Assembly (NCBI GenBank): GCA_024500155.1
Contig: CM044880.1
Coordinates: forward strand, 16,744,379 to 16,808,378
Direction: 5' to 3'
Length of the DNA stretch: 64,000 nucleotides
DNA from: Chenopodium formosanum
Lineage: Eukaryota; Streptophyta; Magnoliopsida; Caryophyllales; Amaranthaceae
The stretch's first letter is position 1, and every line of letters begins with the position of its first letter. A program made the translations under genes and the position numbers. Of the stretch, positions 33,536 to 43,009 are shown one piece after another. The notes under the pieces were generated by a model, which saw only the letters and a program-made list of their open reading frames with translations, searched no databases and was not told where the DNA came from.

Positions 33536-34840
33536 TGTTGGGGTTTGGTGAGTCCGACTCACCGCGGAAACAACCCCGACCCAAGAAACCACTCGTAATT
33601 AATAGAACCATAAAGTACAAATAAATAAACACAAGAAAAGGAAGAATGAATCATACCCTTGAAGCGAGCTTCGCCCTCTCAAAACGGGCTCTTACTTGAA
33701 AGCCTTGAGCACCGCAAATGTCGTGCCTCTAACGGTATCCACCCACAAAAGACGAACACGACTTTTTAGGTCTGTTACCTTGGAGTTAGCAAGGTCCGAC
33801 CAAAACCCAAGTGTTAATGGAGTTTAAGAGTTTTTCAAAAATATGGAATGCTCTTTCTAACTCCCACTCAAGCACTTTACTCCAAATCCCAAGGTTGGTA
33901 TTTATAGAGGAAAGTATGAGTGGGAATTTCTATCCCATCAATGTGGGATTCATGAAATTCCACAAATTAATTTAAAGCTAAATTAAATTAAATATATAAG
34001 CAAGTAATAAATCAACAAGTGTCCTAGTCATATGTAAAGAGGAGTATGGACCACTTGGAGAGGAGAGGACCATACTTGCTCCCCACTCCTTCCTCTCCTT
34101 GTGACACTTGTCCACACCAAAAAGCAAGCATACTTACTAGCTTCCCCTTTCTACCCGACCTAAGCCCACGGCCCAGCTAGCCTCGCACCGTGCGGGCTGC
34201 TAGCTGCTGCCAGCTCGGCCCAGCACGCCCACGCACATCAGTGCGGGCTGCTGATGCCGAGGGCGCTGCTAGCTAGCCACGCACATGTGCGGGCTGCTAG
34301 CAGCAGCGCACGCCGGCACGCCACGCACTGCTTGCGGGCAGCTGGCCGTGCTGTGCTAGCATGCCTCGCACATGGTGCGGGCTACTAGCCACGCCTTGCT
34401 AGCATGTCTCGCACACGGTGCAGGCTGCTAGCTCGGCTAATCCCCTAGCACTCGGGATTCCGATGCTAGGGGTATTTTGGTCATTGTTGATTTATTACTA
34501 ATTTGTCGTCTCGTCTTTTTATTATTTTTTACTCGACTTCTGACGCTCGGTTTCGACGCTCTAAGCTTGAATTTTCGACGTCTAAATATTTAACACTCGG
34601 GCGACGAATTAATTTCTTTCGAATTAATTCGTCGATTCGGTTCGTATATTTTGCTTGGGTGTGACCCGAAGGGTTCAGTCAAGATTAAGCTGTAATATTA
34701 ATTATATTAATATTACTGATCGGAAGTGGCCTCCACCCAGGCATTCCGATCACTTGACCTTACTGAATATATTAGCTTTCTAATAATTCTGAACCCGCTA
34801 TCAGAATAATACACTTGTTCGAAGGACACCATTCCTTTCA
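33536..34840 (-). repeat. Solo LTR of another retrotransposon family, TSD TAGGA
   Basis: It starts TGTTGGGGTTTGG and ends CCATTCCTTTCA on the plus strand (TG...CA), flanked by TAGGA at 33531-33535 and 34841-34845. Removing it restores sequence collinear with copy D. A box CTATAAATACC on the minus strand near 33900 suggests minus orientation. It differs from the Tat-like and copia LTRs here; superfamily is unknown. Confidence 0.85.
34150..34440. repeat. GC-rich degenerate tandem repeats inside the solo LTR
   Basis: About six variants of the unit CGCAC...GTGCGGGCTGCTAGC occur in a row, each with internal palindromes such as GCTAGC and CGCAC/GTGCG. The segment is far more GC-rich than its surroundings and would fold into strong hairpins. 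Confidence 0.7.
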
Positions 34841-35035
34841 TAGGAAAGCATGATGAGTGATTTATTATGTGGCAAGGCCTATTTATGGGCCTCATGAACA
34901 AGTAACCAATCATGAATTGGATTGGGCTAGTATAGTTAGATTAGAGTTAGGATTTGGACTTTGACATGGACTCTTATTTAGAGATGAGATCTATAAATAA
35001 AGTCCATGCCTAGGTTGTATGATACAACACAATTA

Positions 35036-35671
35036 ACAGCAGCAGCAGCAGTGTCGCGCAACCCTTGCACGGTGCTGCTGTTGTTGCCTTTGCTGACCTG
35101 TCCTCCTGCCCCACCCCGCCCCTCCCTCCGGACCATCGCTGCGCCACCCAGCCGCGGTTGCCGCTGCTAAAAACCCTTTTTTTAATTTAATTTAAATAAA
35201 ACAAAACATATTTTGTAAAATTAAATTGATGTTAATGTGGTCCAATTAATTTCAAAATTAAATCACATTCAATCTTGAAATTAGGGTTCTTCATGAAATT
35301 AATCCCTAATTTAATTTAACTCTTAAATTAAATGATTCATAATTTATCATGAAATCAAATAGATTAAAATTATTAGTTACATAGTAAACGAATTAAATCA
35401 AAACTAAAACACAAAATTTTACAAATTATGGTTTAAGGTTTCGAAATTTTCGAAAAAATAGGGTGGGGTTTTCGAAATTTTCGAGTGATTGGGGGCAAAA
35501 GTCGGATCTCTTCATGGCTATTTTGAGCATTATTAAATCACATTTAATCAATTCCAAGAGTTAAATCACATTTAATATAATAATTGGCCCATAATTAAAT
35601 TATTCTCCCTCCTAATTTAATTAAAATTGTGGACGATCAAAGAATTATAGTCAATACGCGTAAATGCAATA
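35036..35671 (-). other. Leader of copia copy B, non-coding
   Basis: 35150-35671 matches 61240-61748 of copy D in the same orientation. 35036-35165 is GC-rich with CAG/CTG runs able to pair around GCAACCCTTGCACGG. No supported coding frame. Confidence 0.6.
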
Positions 35672-35686
35672 GGCTAACTGATACCA
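35672..35686 (-). promoter_or_regulatory. Primer-binding site of copia copy B
   Basis: The minus strand reads TGGTATCAGTTAGCC one base after the LTR end CTCCTACA. TGGTATCAG is the usual copia PBS start, complementary to the initiator Met tRNA 3' end. Confidence 0.8.
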
Positions 35687-35687
35687 C

Positions 35688-36478
35688 TGTAGGAGTATAT
35701 AGGTACTACGCAGCGGAAAAACATGAATCATATTCATATAGTACCTAATCCCAAGATCTAATGCATAACACATAAAGAATATATAATCGTACCTTTGAAG
35801 CGTCATTCCACGTGCAATCGAGCAAGAACAATGGGAGATAAAAAAACCCCAAGCGTGATTCCTCTACTTGGTCCACGGGCACAGATTAAGACCTCCACTA
35901 ATGCTAGTTACTTGCAATTGAACCCTTCAATTGACCTTCTACGGATAAGAGAGAGCAACGACCAACCATGAACCACCACGAACCACCACACGCGCCACCA
36001 AGGGTGGCCGGCCGTACGGACGAGGGGAGGAGAGAGATATCCGTTAGATAGAGAGAGGAATTAGGGTTTTGGGATTGGTTGCCTTGATGTCAAAATACAC
36101 TGTGTGTGAATTATGGCTGCTTTTTTTTAAGTAACCCTAGGCATGGATCTTATTTATAGATCTCATCTCTAAATAAGAGCCCATGTCAAAAGCCCAAAAC
36201 CTAATTCTAATCTAACTATGCTAGCTCAATCCATTTCATGATTAGTTAAATGTTCATGAGGCCCATTAATGAGCCTCTAACTTGCTTAACCCAATACCCT
36301 TGTGTGTGACCTCATAGGATCCATTCTAGCGGGCTTTCGACCATTTGACTAGCCCAAATATCATCTCTCATAGTCTAGCAACAGATGATGACGACCCAAA
36401 AGAACGAACTTATTATCTCTATAATAGTGATCCTTGATATATCTAGTAATTGCACTTATCGAAGACACAACTCCTTCA
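35688..36478 (-). repeat. 5' LTR of copia copy B
   Basis: On the plus strand it runs TGTAGGAGTATATAGG to CTCCTTCA (791 bp), with the PBS just to its left. It aligns with 29978-30681 and, more distantly, with 51738-52476, 54193-54907 and 61765-62346. The right flank AATGG would be the target duplication; the partner is lost on the left. Confidence 0.9.
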
Positions 36479-36481
36479 AAT

Positions 36482-37315
36482 GGTAGGCCTAGGGCCCCTA
36501 TTTATTTTGGCGGTTTAGTCACCCACATAGCGGTCAAGCACCTTAATTTTGCCCCTAACAACTTTAGGAAGGTAGAAGGCCAACTCTTATGGACTTCCCT
36601 ACTTAGGTAGCCTCAACTGGATTAACGTCATTGGGGGTGAGACTTGGTGGGTCATACAAAGAGAGTTGGGTACGAGGGACGATGCCTTTACGTTGCCTAA
36701 CCCCGTATTGACTAAGTTTGAGAAGGGTCAACCTTCTTACACCTTTGAGTAAGGTAACCAAGATGAGGCTAAAGCGGCTCACCAAGCACCACCTTCACCA
36801 CAACCTCAATTTCACCCACAACCACCACCCCATCCCTAAACTTATGACATCCCTACATCTTCCACGAATTATAACATTGACCCTGATGCCCCTTATGACT
36901 TCTCGGCTTTTAGGAGCCAACTTGATAGGATTGAGTTGGGGCAAGGGAGAGTGGAGAGTATGGTGCAAAACCTAGATACTACAGTAGGGTCTCTAGATAG
37001 GAGGATTGGGCACGTGGAGAGAAACCTAAGGAAGGGTTTATACCCCATGTATGATGACTATGCACATCGTGGGGCTATTCCCCCCAAATCACTTGTTCCC
37101 GATGGGTTTCAATATCCTCAAGGAGGATATTCGGACCCCGATGCCTTTGATACTTATGAGGATTACTCTTCGGTCCACGGTTATGGGACCGATGCTCCTT
37201 TTGGTGGGATTGGGGGAATGTGGACCCTAACTATTTTGCAGGTGGTTCGGGTTACGGAGGTGGTGGTCCTAGCCATGGGGGAGGCTATTCGAGGATGGAT
37301 GAGAATGAGGAGTAG
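36482..37315 (+). pseudogene. Athila-type ORF remnant in the env position
   Basis: A first frame reads APIYFGGLVTHIAVKHLNFA and stops at 36608. From 36615 another frame reads NWINVIGGETWWVIQRELGT, then, past two stops, a proline-rich stretch and RVESMVQNLDTTVGSLDRRI, predicted to be a coiled coil. After a last frameshift near 37225 the end is Gly-rich (GGSGYGGGGPSHGGGYSRMD, stop at 37315). In Athila elements a protein of this general design lies between pol and the 3' LTR. Its role is uncertain, and identity here is based on position and coil/Gly-rich layout. Confidence 0.5.
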
Positions 37316-38935
37316 CTAATTCTAGCTACAATCCCAAGTCAATGAGGGCATTGCTTGATTTGACTTGGGGGGTGATCTTGTTTTTGGTAATTCTCTTCCT
37401 TTTCTCTATTTATTTGCTTTCTAGTATAGTTTTTGTGCTTTCTTTTATTACCATCCTATATGAAAATTACAAAAAAATTGAAAATTAAAAAAAATACAAA
37501 AATACATTCCAATGAATTATAAACCATGCTTCCCTGTGCCCCATACTTGAGAAAATTTGTTTTGATTCTTGGTGTATGATGATGAGCATTGTGGATTTGT
37601 TGATCATGATTTGAAGTTTAATTGCTTGGATGCCTTAACATGCGTCAATTTTGTCCAACTACTTGTGAATATAGTGCTTGACTAGTTGATTCGGGTAGGA
37701 ATATGTGTTAGTTCCTGGTGTGTCAATGAATTTGAGTATTGGTTTGCAACTATAAGTAGTGTTTCATAACTCGTTATTATGCACATGAGGAGGACGAAGG
37801 CGTTCATTCTTTTAGGTAGCCTTCAGATTAATTTGGATACATTTGTTCCCTTCTTTCTACCCATGTTGTTGCCTTGACCTTTTGTTGTTTGTTAGCCACA
37901 TTACAAGCCATATTTTCCCCATTGGTTATTAGTCCCAAGCTTGGCTTGGGGGAGCTATTAGTGAGAGAGCCGAGGGAGTTTGTAGTGTGCTTATTATTTG
38001 CACAATTTGGGTGGGTTTGGAGAAGTTATTTGTTCTTGATCATATTTTGTTTTGATGAGTTTAAAAGTTAAATGTTCTTGAAAAAATAAAGTATGATGAT
38101 ATGAAAAAGAAAAATAAAAGTGAAAAAAAATAAGTGAACTTCAAGAGAGAAAAAAAATTGTTCAATGTTCAAATGTTTTAGTTGAAGGTTGATCAAAAGA
38201 AAGAAAAAAAAAGTGAGTTTCAATGAAAAATTCATGTTTAATGGTTGGAGTTTGTTTCACTCAAGTTCTACATTATTATATTTTTATGAGTGAAATTGTA
38301 AGAGTTGGGATTGTTTATATTGTTTGGAGTTGCATTTGGTGTGGATTATTGTTGGGGTTGAGTTGTGTTGGAGATGGTTGATCATCATTTATTTTTTATC
38401 ATGGGTTTTATTAGGATTTGGCTCCCTTGATGCATAGCTTTTCTCTCACATATTCCCAAATATATCTTACCCTTTTCCCTAACCTTACATTACAAGCTTC
38501 AAAGACCTTCTGACCTTGTGCATAGAGTTGTGTAGATGTGAAAGTCTTGCTTATCAATGCAAGTTATGATTTGACATATTTCGAGTCGACTAGTAGGTTG
38601 AGCGTACATCTTTTTATACACAAGAGAGTGTGAGTTGGGAGGGCATTGTTCACATTAAAGGGGTTTGGATGGAGAGAGATCGAGTACATCTCTTACTCGC
38701 CACATAAATGAGAGTTGAGTGTGTGAGCACTACTCTTGAATTCTATATGCTCATGTGGTTTGCTCTATTTGACAATTGTTGGGGAGGATGAGTGATTGGA
38801 TGAATGAGATTGATTGATGTTGAAGCATGTTCATTGGATTTGCCTTGAATCGTTTGTGCTTGATTTGATTATTGGGGTGAGACATGTTTTATATGTTCAT
38901 TGATGAGCTCTTTGCTTAGGGACAAGCAAATGTTT
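37316..38935 (+). other. Athila-like 3' non-coding region
   Basis: No credible coding frame. An upstream polypurine-like copy AAGCTTGGCTTGGGGGAG lies at 37937-37954, and A-rich GAAAAATAAAAGTG-type runs lie at 38100-38230. The rest is ordinary AT-rich element sequence. Confidence 0.55.
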
Positions 38936-38949
38936 GGCTTGGGGGAGTT
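38936..38949 (+). promoter_or_regulatory. Polypurine tract of Athila-like element
   Basis: GGCTTGGGGGAGTT stands directly before the LTR start TGATATGTC, the position where plus-strand DNA synthesis is primed. Confidence 0.75.
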
Positions 38950-40333
38950 TGATATGTCTATTTTATATAGTGTTTTACCCCCGTCCCTTGGTCATAATTA
39001 GTAGTGTTTTTGGCTCTTTCGAGCCACTTTTATTACTAATTGGTGTTTTCTAGTGTTTTCGTAGTTTTGGTTGAGTTTTATAGGAAATTGCACTTTTAGA
39101 GCATTTTCCCGGGTTTTCATGGATCAACTACGGAAATTGGAGGACCAGGACCATCTTTGAATCCCAAGGCCGGTTAGAGCCATCAAGCCGGTGATTAAGG
39201 GCTCGGTAATTGGGATACCGAGGTATTTAGACTAAGTGATCAAGACCCTAAGTGGATATCTAGATTGGGCCGAAGAAATAAGCCTAATCGAAGTTTCAAG
39301 CCTCGAGGTGAAGCAAGGGCCCGATAGGGCAAGCATGTGCTCGATCGGGCGCAGTAGTTTAGCAAGGTACGCGGAGAAAAAGGCGCGCCCGATCGGGCGG
39401 CCTTTAGCCTGATCGGGCTCGTGTTTCTGGAGCTGCTCCTTAGACGAGCAGTTAGTTTCTAATTAGGAATTGTTTAGAGTGTTGTTTAAGTACGTTTAGG
39501 ATTATTATTTTCACTTACTTTCTCTTTTAGACTTTCTCTCTCTACTTAGAATATTTCCTCTCTCTAGACTTCTCTCAACTTTTACTCTTGTTCTTAACTC
39601 AACTTTGTAGTTCCGTCGTTTTCGGTAACAATTTCTTCTTTATTAATTTCAGCAATTTTATTTCTTTATTCTATTATGTCTTCTTTTATTTCTTTGATTA
39701 GTTTAGATTTAATTATGCGTGAGTAGATTTCATTCTATGGTTTATGGGGATCCATAAATAATATGAAGGGGTAAATTATTGTTGTTAATTGTCAATGCTA
39801 GATTATTTTCCTATTGATTGATTTAATGCTCTGTGACTAGATTTGCGCAGATCTTTTATGCATGAGTTTGACAATATTGATTCGAGATTCGAGAGATGAG
39901 AATTGATGTTTAGGTCTAGTTTCAATAGGCAGGTTAATTTATAAATGGTTAAGTCGAGATTCGAGAGATGAGATTTAATATTAGTAGATTAATTCTGTGA
40001 TTGTAATACGTAGCGAAAGCCCTTTATGATCTGATTAATTTATGTATTGATGATTGATTATTATGTTTTACTCTGGAATATTATTTATTGGTGAACCTAT
40101 GCTCTAGGTCTTTTATTCATTGTTTCTCCTCCTACTTTTATTATTTCCCACTTTTACTCTTAGTAGTTTAGTTTCCCTTCGATAATAATAATTTGTTACT
40201 CTATAATCTAGATTATATTAATTAATTAGGAATAAAAAAGACTCGTTTCCCTATGGATTCGACCCTACTTCCCTATCTATTTTAGTTAGTGGTTTTAGGA
40301 ATTACTTTTGATTAGGTGATACGACTTTAGCCT
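38950..40333 (+). repeat. 3' LTR of Athila-like element, 3' end truncated
   Basis: It starts TGATATGTCTATTTTATA after the PPT. It contains the palindrome GCCCGATCGGGC (39387-39398) with diverged relatives at 39318-39350 and 39409-39420, and a 20-bp direct repeat TCGAGATTCGAGAGATGAGA (about 39882 and 39956). No ending CA is seen before copia gag sequence starts at about 40334. Confidence 0.65.
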
Positions 40334-40339
40334 GTTAGT

Positions 40340-40911
40340 AATCACAATGACAACAACGTTTACAATCTTCGACCATTCCTTGAGAAGGATAGGTTGACAG
40401 GGGATAACTTTTCCAACTGGGAAAGAATGCTAAGGCTTGTTCTGAAATCTGAAGGTAGAGATAATGTCATTGACACCCCATTGCCAAGACCTCTGCCAGA
40501 AAATCCAACTGCGGCAGAGATCAAGAAGCACAAGGAAGCTCATGACAGAGTTATACCTATCACTTCCTTAATGATTGCTACCATGGAGCCTAGTCTTCAA
40601 AAGCGTTTTGAAGACCAGGATGCCTACTCAATCATGTAAGAACTCAAAGCTTTGTTTAAGAAACAAGATAGAGTTGAAAGGTATGAGCTTCATCATGAGA
40701 TTCTGGATTGTAGGATGGAGAAGGGAGCCACAGTTCATGATCATGTTTTCAAAATGATCGGCCTAATTTAAAGTATGGAGAAACTGGGGCACTCATATAG
40801 TGATGATTTGGCAACAGACATCATTCTCCATTCACTACCAGAAAGTTTCAACCAGTTTATCATGAATTTTAACATGACTGTCACTGCTAAGACTATGAAT
40901 CAATTGCATGC
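40340..40911 (+). pseudogene. Copia gag, N-terminal part (copy C)
   Basis: The frame reads NVYNLRPFLEKDRLTGDNFS, RMLRLVLKSEG and PSLQKRFEDQDAYSIM, the UBN2-type gag of plant copia elements. It has two in-frame stops relative to copy D: CAA to TAA at 40637 and AAA to TAA near 40768. The start codon seen in copy D (MGSRNHND) is lost. It is broken after NQLHA by the nested element, with CATGC duplicated. Confidence 0.88.
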
Positions 40912-41509
40912 TGTAGGGAATAATTTCAAGCCTTTAAAAATCCCACTAGCTTGAACCCCACTGTGATCATACACTAAAGTACGGTGGCGTCCAAAAGGGA
41001 AGAAGATAGAGCAAAAGAGTCGCCAACAAGTTTTTAAGGAACTTGTAAACCGTTCATAGGATGAAGGTTACACCCCTTAACGATCTAAGAGATCGTCAAC
41101 TCCATAAGGTCTAGAACCAAATAAGGGTTCGGGGATGAAGGTAGAAATCCAACCTAAAAGAGATTGAACCTGCCCTAATAATAGGCCTCTACTTTATTCA
41201 GATCGTATTCATGTGCGCTTTTTAATTAACATGCAATCAATATGATTAACCCTAAACCTGTTTATCTATGTTGGTTGAATATTAATGCACAAATAAATCT
41301 ATTATTGGTGATCACTTGAAATTATAATCACAATTAACCCTAAACAAGATTATTAATTATCTTATTAAGCGTGATTACAAGTACTAAATTCCCTTTAAAC
41401 ATGCATAAAAGGCGTGATCAAGCAATAACAATAAATATAATCAAGCAACATAATAAATAATCATAATCATCAAAACAATAATCATCATAAATAAAATAAT
41501 CATCATCAA

Positions 41510-41543
<34 letters not shown>

Positions 41544-42995
41544 GTATTCATAATCATCATAAATTATAACAATTATAATCATAATCATGTTCATGTTAAT
41601 ATTAAAGCATAATAATAATAGCAAGATCCTAGGCATGATACTAACAAGATTAATAACAAACCCTAGCATGTCACTAAGCAATAAAAATCAAATCTTTAAC
41701 CCTAACATGATACTAACAATCATAAATATTAGGAAGAACATAGGAAGCATCGCAAGAATCATAATAAGCATATTTGATAATATAACCTTTTCCCTAAACA
41801 TGATACTAGGAATATCATAATAACAATATAAACATGATTTCTACATCATAATACCAATTAAAACCATTAAAGTACTTACTTTGATGCTCCGTACCTCTTT
41901 CTAATAACAAAATACACACGTTAGTAACTTCAAGGAAAATAATAATCAAAACAATTAAATTAAATAACTGAAATAGAGATTTGGGACCAAACCCTCAGAA
42001 ATTAAACCTTTCACGTCTTGGGAGAAGGCAACTTCGAATATAGCTAGGTGTTTCTAGATCTTGTGAATGTGGAATTTTGTATGTGAAAACAAGGTTTAGA
42101 GAAAGAAAGAAAGAATTGAAAGATTAAAGAATTAATGATTGGTTGCAAGCGAATGCTAATTAAAAACTGATTGTAGATGAGAACTCGTGAATGATGAGAA
42201 TTGGTGATTATAATTGAAAAGCTGGTTGTTAATGATTCAAAATGGAGTTTTTAATACGTTATTTATAGAGAAAATCAGACAAAAAGATAAAATATCAAAA
42301 CAGAGCACTTGGCGCACGCAAAATGAGGTTGGCGCACGCAAAACAGAGCTGGCGTCAACACCAGCTTATTGGCACCAGGCGCCAATGGCTGGCGCTAGGC
42401 GCCAACGCCTGGAGTCAGGCGCAAGGCCTGTTCTTGACGCATTTTCGAAAATCAGATAAGTTTGCCGTACTGGAGGATAAAATCGTATCTTTTCCTCGAA
42501 AATGCTTTTTAATTTTAATTAAAACTCTGAAAAGTCAACAAAAGTCAATTTATCAATGCTAATTGAATTAAGAATGAAAGAACCTTCTAGAAGAATCTAG
42601 AAGACTTAAACCATTCCTAATTGCATTAGGAATGATAAATCATATTAGGCCCTCCCCTAGATCATTGGGCCGCATATAAGGCTCAAACCGGGCCCAGTTT
42701 AGTAAATTGGCCACAACTTCCTCAATATTCATCGGAATTGGGCTTATAATGTATCGTTGGAAAGCTCTTGTCAAGCCCCATCCAACTACACTACTATTGG
42801 ACCCATATCATGGACCAATCAAACTGGATTGGCTGTTTTCTTAAAATAAGTTTTCAAAAACAGAGAGAAGAGAAAAGAAATTAAAACTTTCCGCAACACT
42901 AGATTTTTCATACTTTCACTTCATTCGATTATGATTCGACATGAAAGGTACTCGTCACTAGGTTTGGTTTGGGGAGACACAAATGGGTGTCTACG
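40912..42995 (-). repeat. 3' LTR of nested Tat-like element
   Basis: On the plus strand it begins TGTAGGGAATAA and ends GTCTACG, one base changed from the usual CTACA. At 2084 bp it is the longest LTR of the family here. It contains an ATA/ATG trinucleotide-rich part near 41460-41600, a TATA box (42260-42270, minus), a GGCGCC-type cluster (42310-42430) and a GAA/TTC array. Confidence 0.92.
42580..42602 (-). promoter_or_regulatory. Heat-shock-element-like array, nested 3' LTR
   Basis: Units GAA, TTC, GAA, ATC, GAA are spaced by two bases; four of five match the consensus. It is the same block as 9332-9354. Confidence 0.5.
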
Positions 42996-43009
42996 GAAGC
43001 CCCCACTTT
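42996..43009 (-). promoter_or_regulatory. Polypurine tract of nested Tat-like element
   Basis: The minus strand reads AAAGTGGGGGCTTC immediately before the LTR start. Confidence 0.75.

Larger units (their letters stand above)
33368..35035 (+). other. Inverted leader and LTR fragment inside copia copy B
   Basis: 33372-33530 and 34846-34880 match, on the plus strand, the leader that copy D (60300-60500) has on the minus strand. 34889-35035 is a plus-oriented LTR piece with GGGCCTCATGAAC and the TATA region ATCTATAAATAAAG, the reverse of 30330-30470. Copy B therefore contains an internal inversion or inserted inverted fragment. The solo LTR at 33536-34840 inserted into it later. Confidence 0.65.
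29978..36478 (-). mobile_element. Ty1/copia element, copy B, rearranged
   Basis: A partial 3' LTR (29978-30681), PPT, internal remnants, PBS and a full 5' LTR (35688-36478) run in minus orientation. The ends TGAAGGAG and CTCCTACA and the TGGTATCAG-type PBS match copies C and D. Pol is reduced to fragments and gag was not found. A solo LTR and a plus-oriented segment interrupt the interior. The far part of the 3' LTR was lost with the missing CACTA end. Confidence 0.78.
36479..40333 (+). mobile_element. Athila-like Ty3/gypsy element, 3' part only
   Basis: It contains an env-position ORF remnant, a long non-coding 3' region with two copies of GGCTTGGGGGAG, a PPT and a 3' LTR starting TGATATGTC. 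This layout fits the Athila lineage. Its 5' part is absent: the left edge abuts the copia B LTR. The right edge of the LTR is cut where copia C sequence begins. Lineage is inferred from layout and motifs. Confidence 0.65.

Noticed and set aside
36479..36483. AATGG as a proven target duplication of copia B
   Set aside because: The matching copy on the left was lost with the CACTA and LTR ends, so it cannot be confirmed.
41418..41820. Tyr/Asp-rich and Asn/Met-rich ORFs in the LTRs (also at 46357 and 21372)
   Set aside because: They come from ATA/ATG-type repeats inside Tat-like LTRs and recur with each LTR copy.
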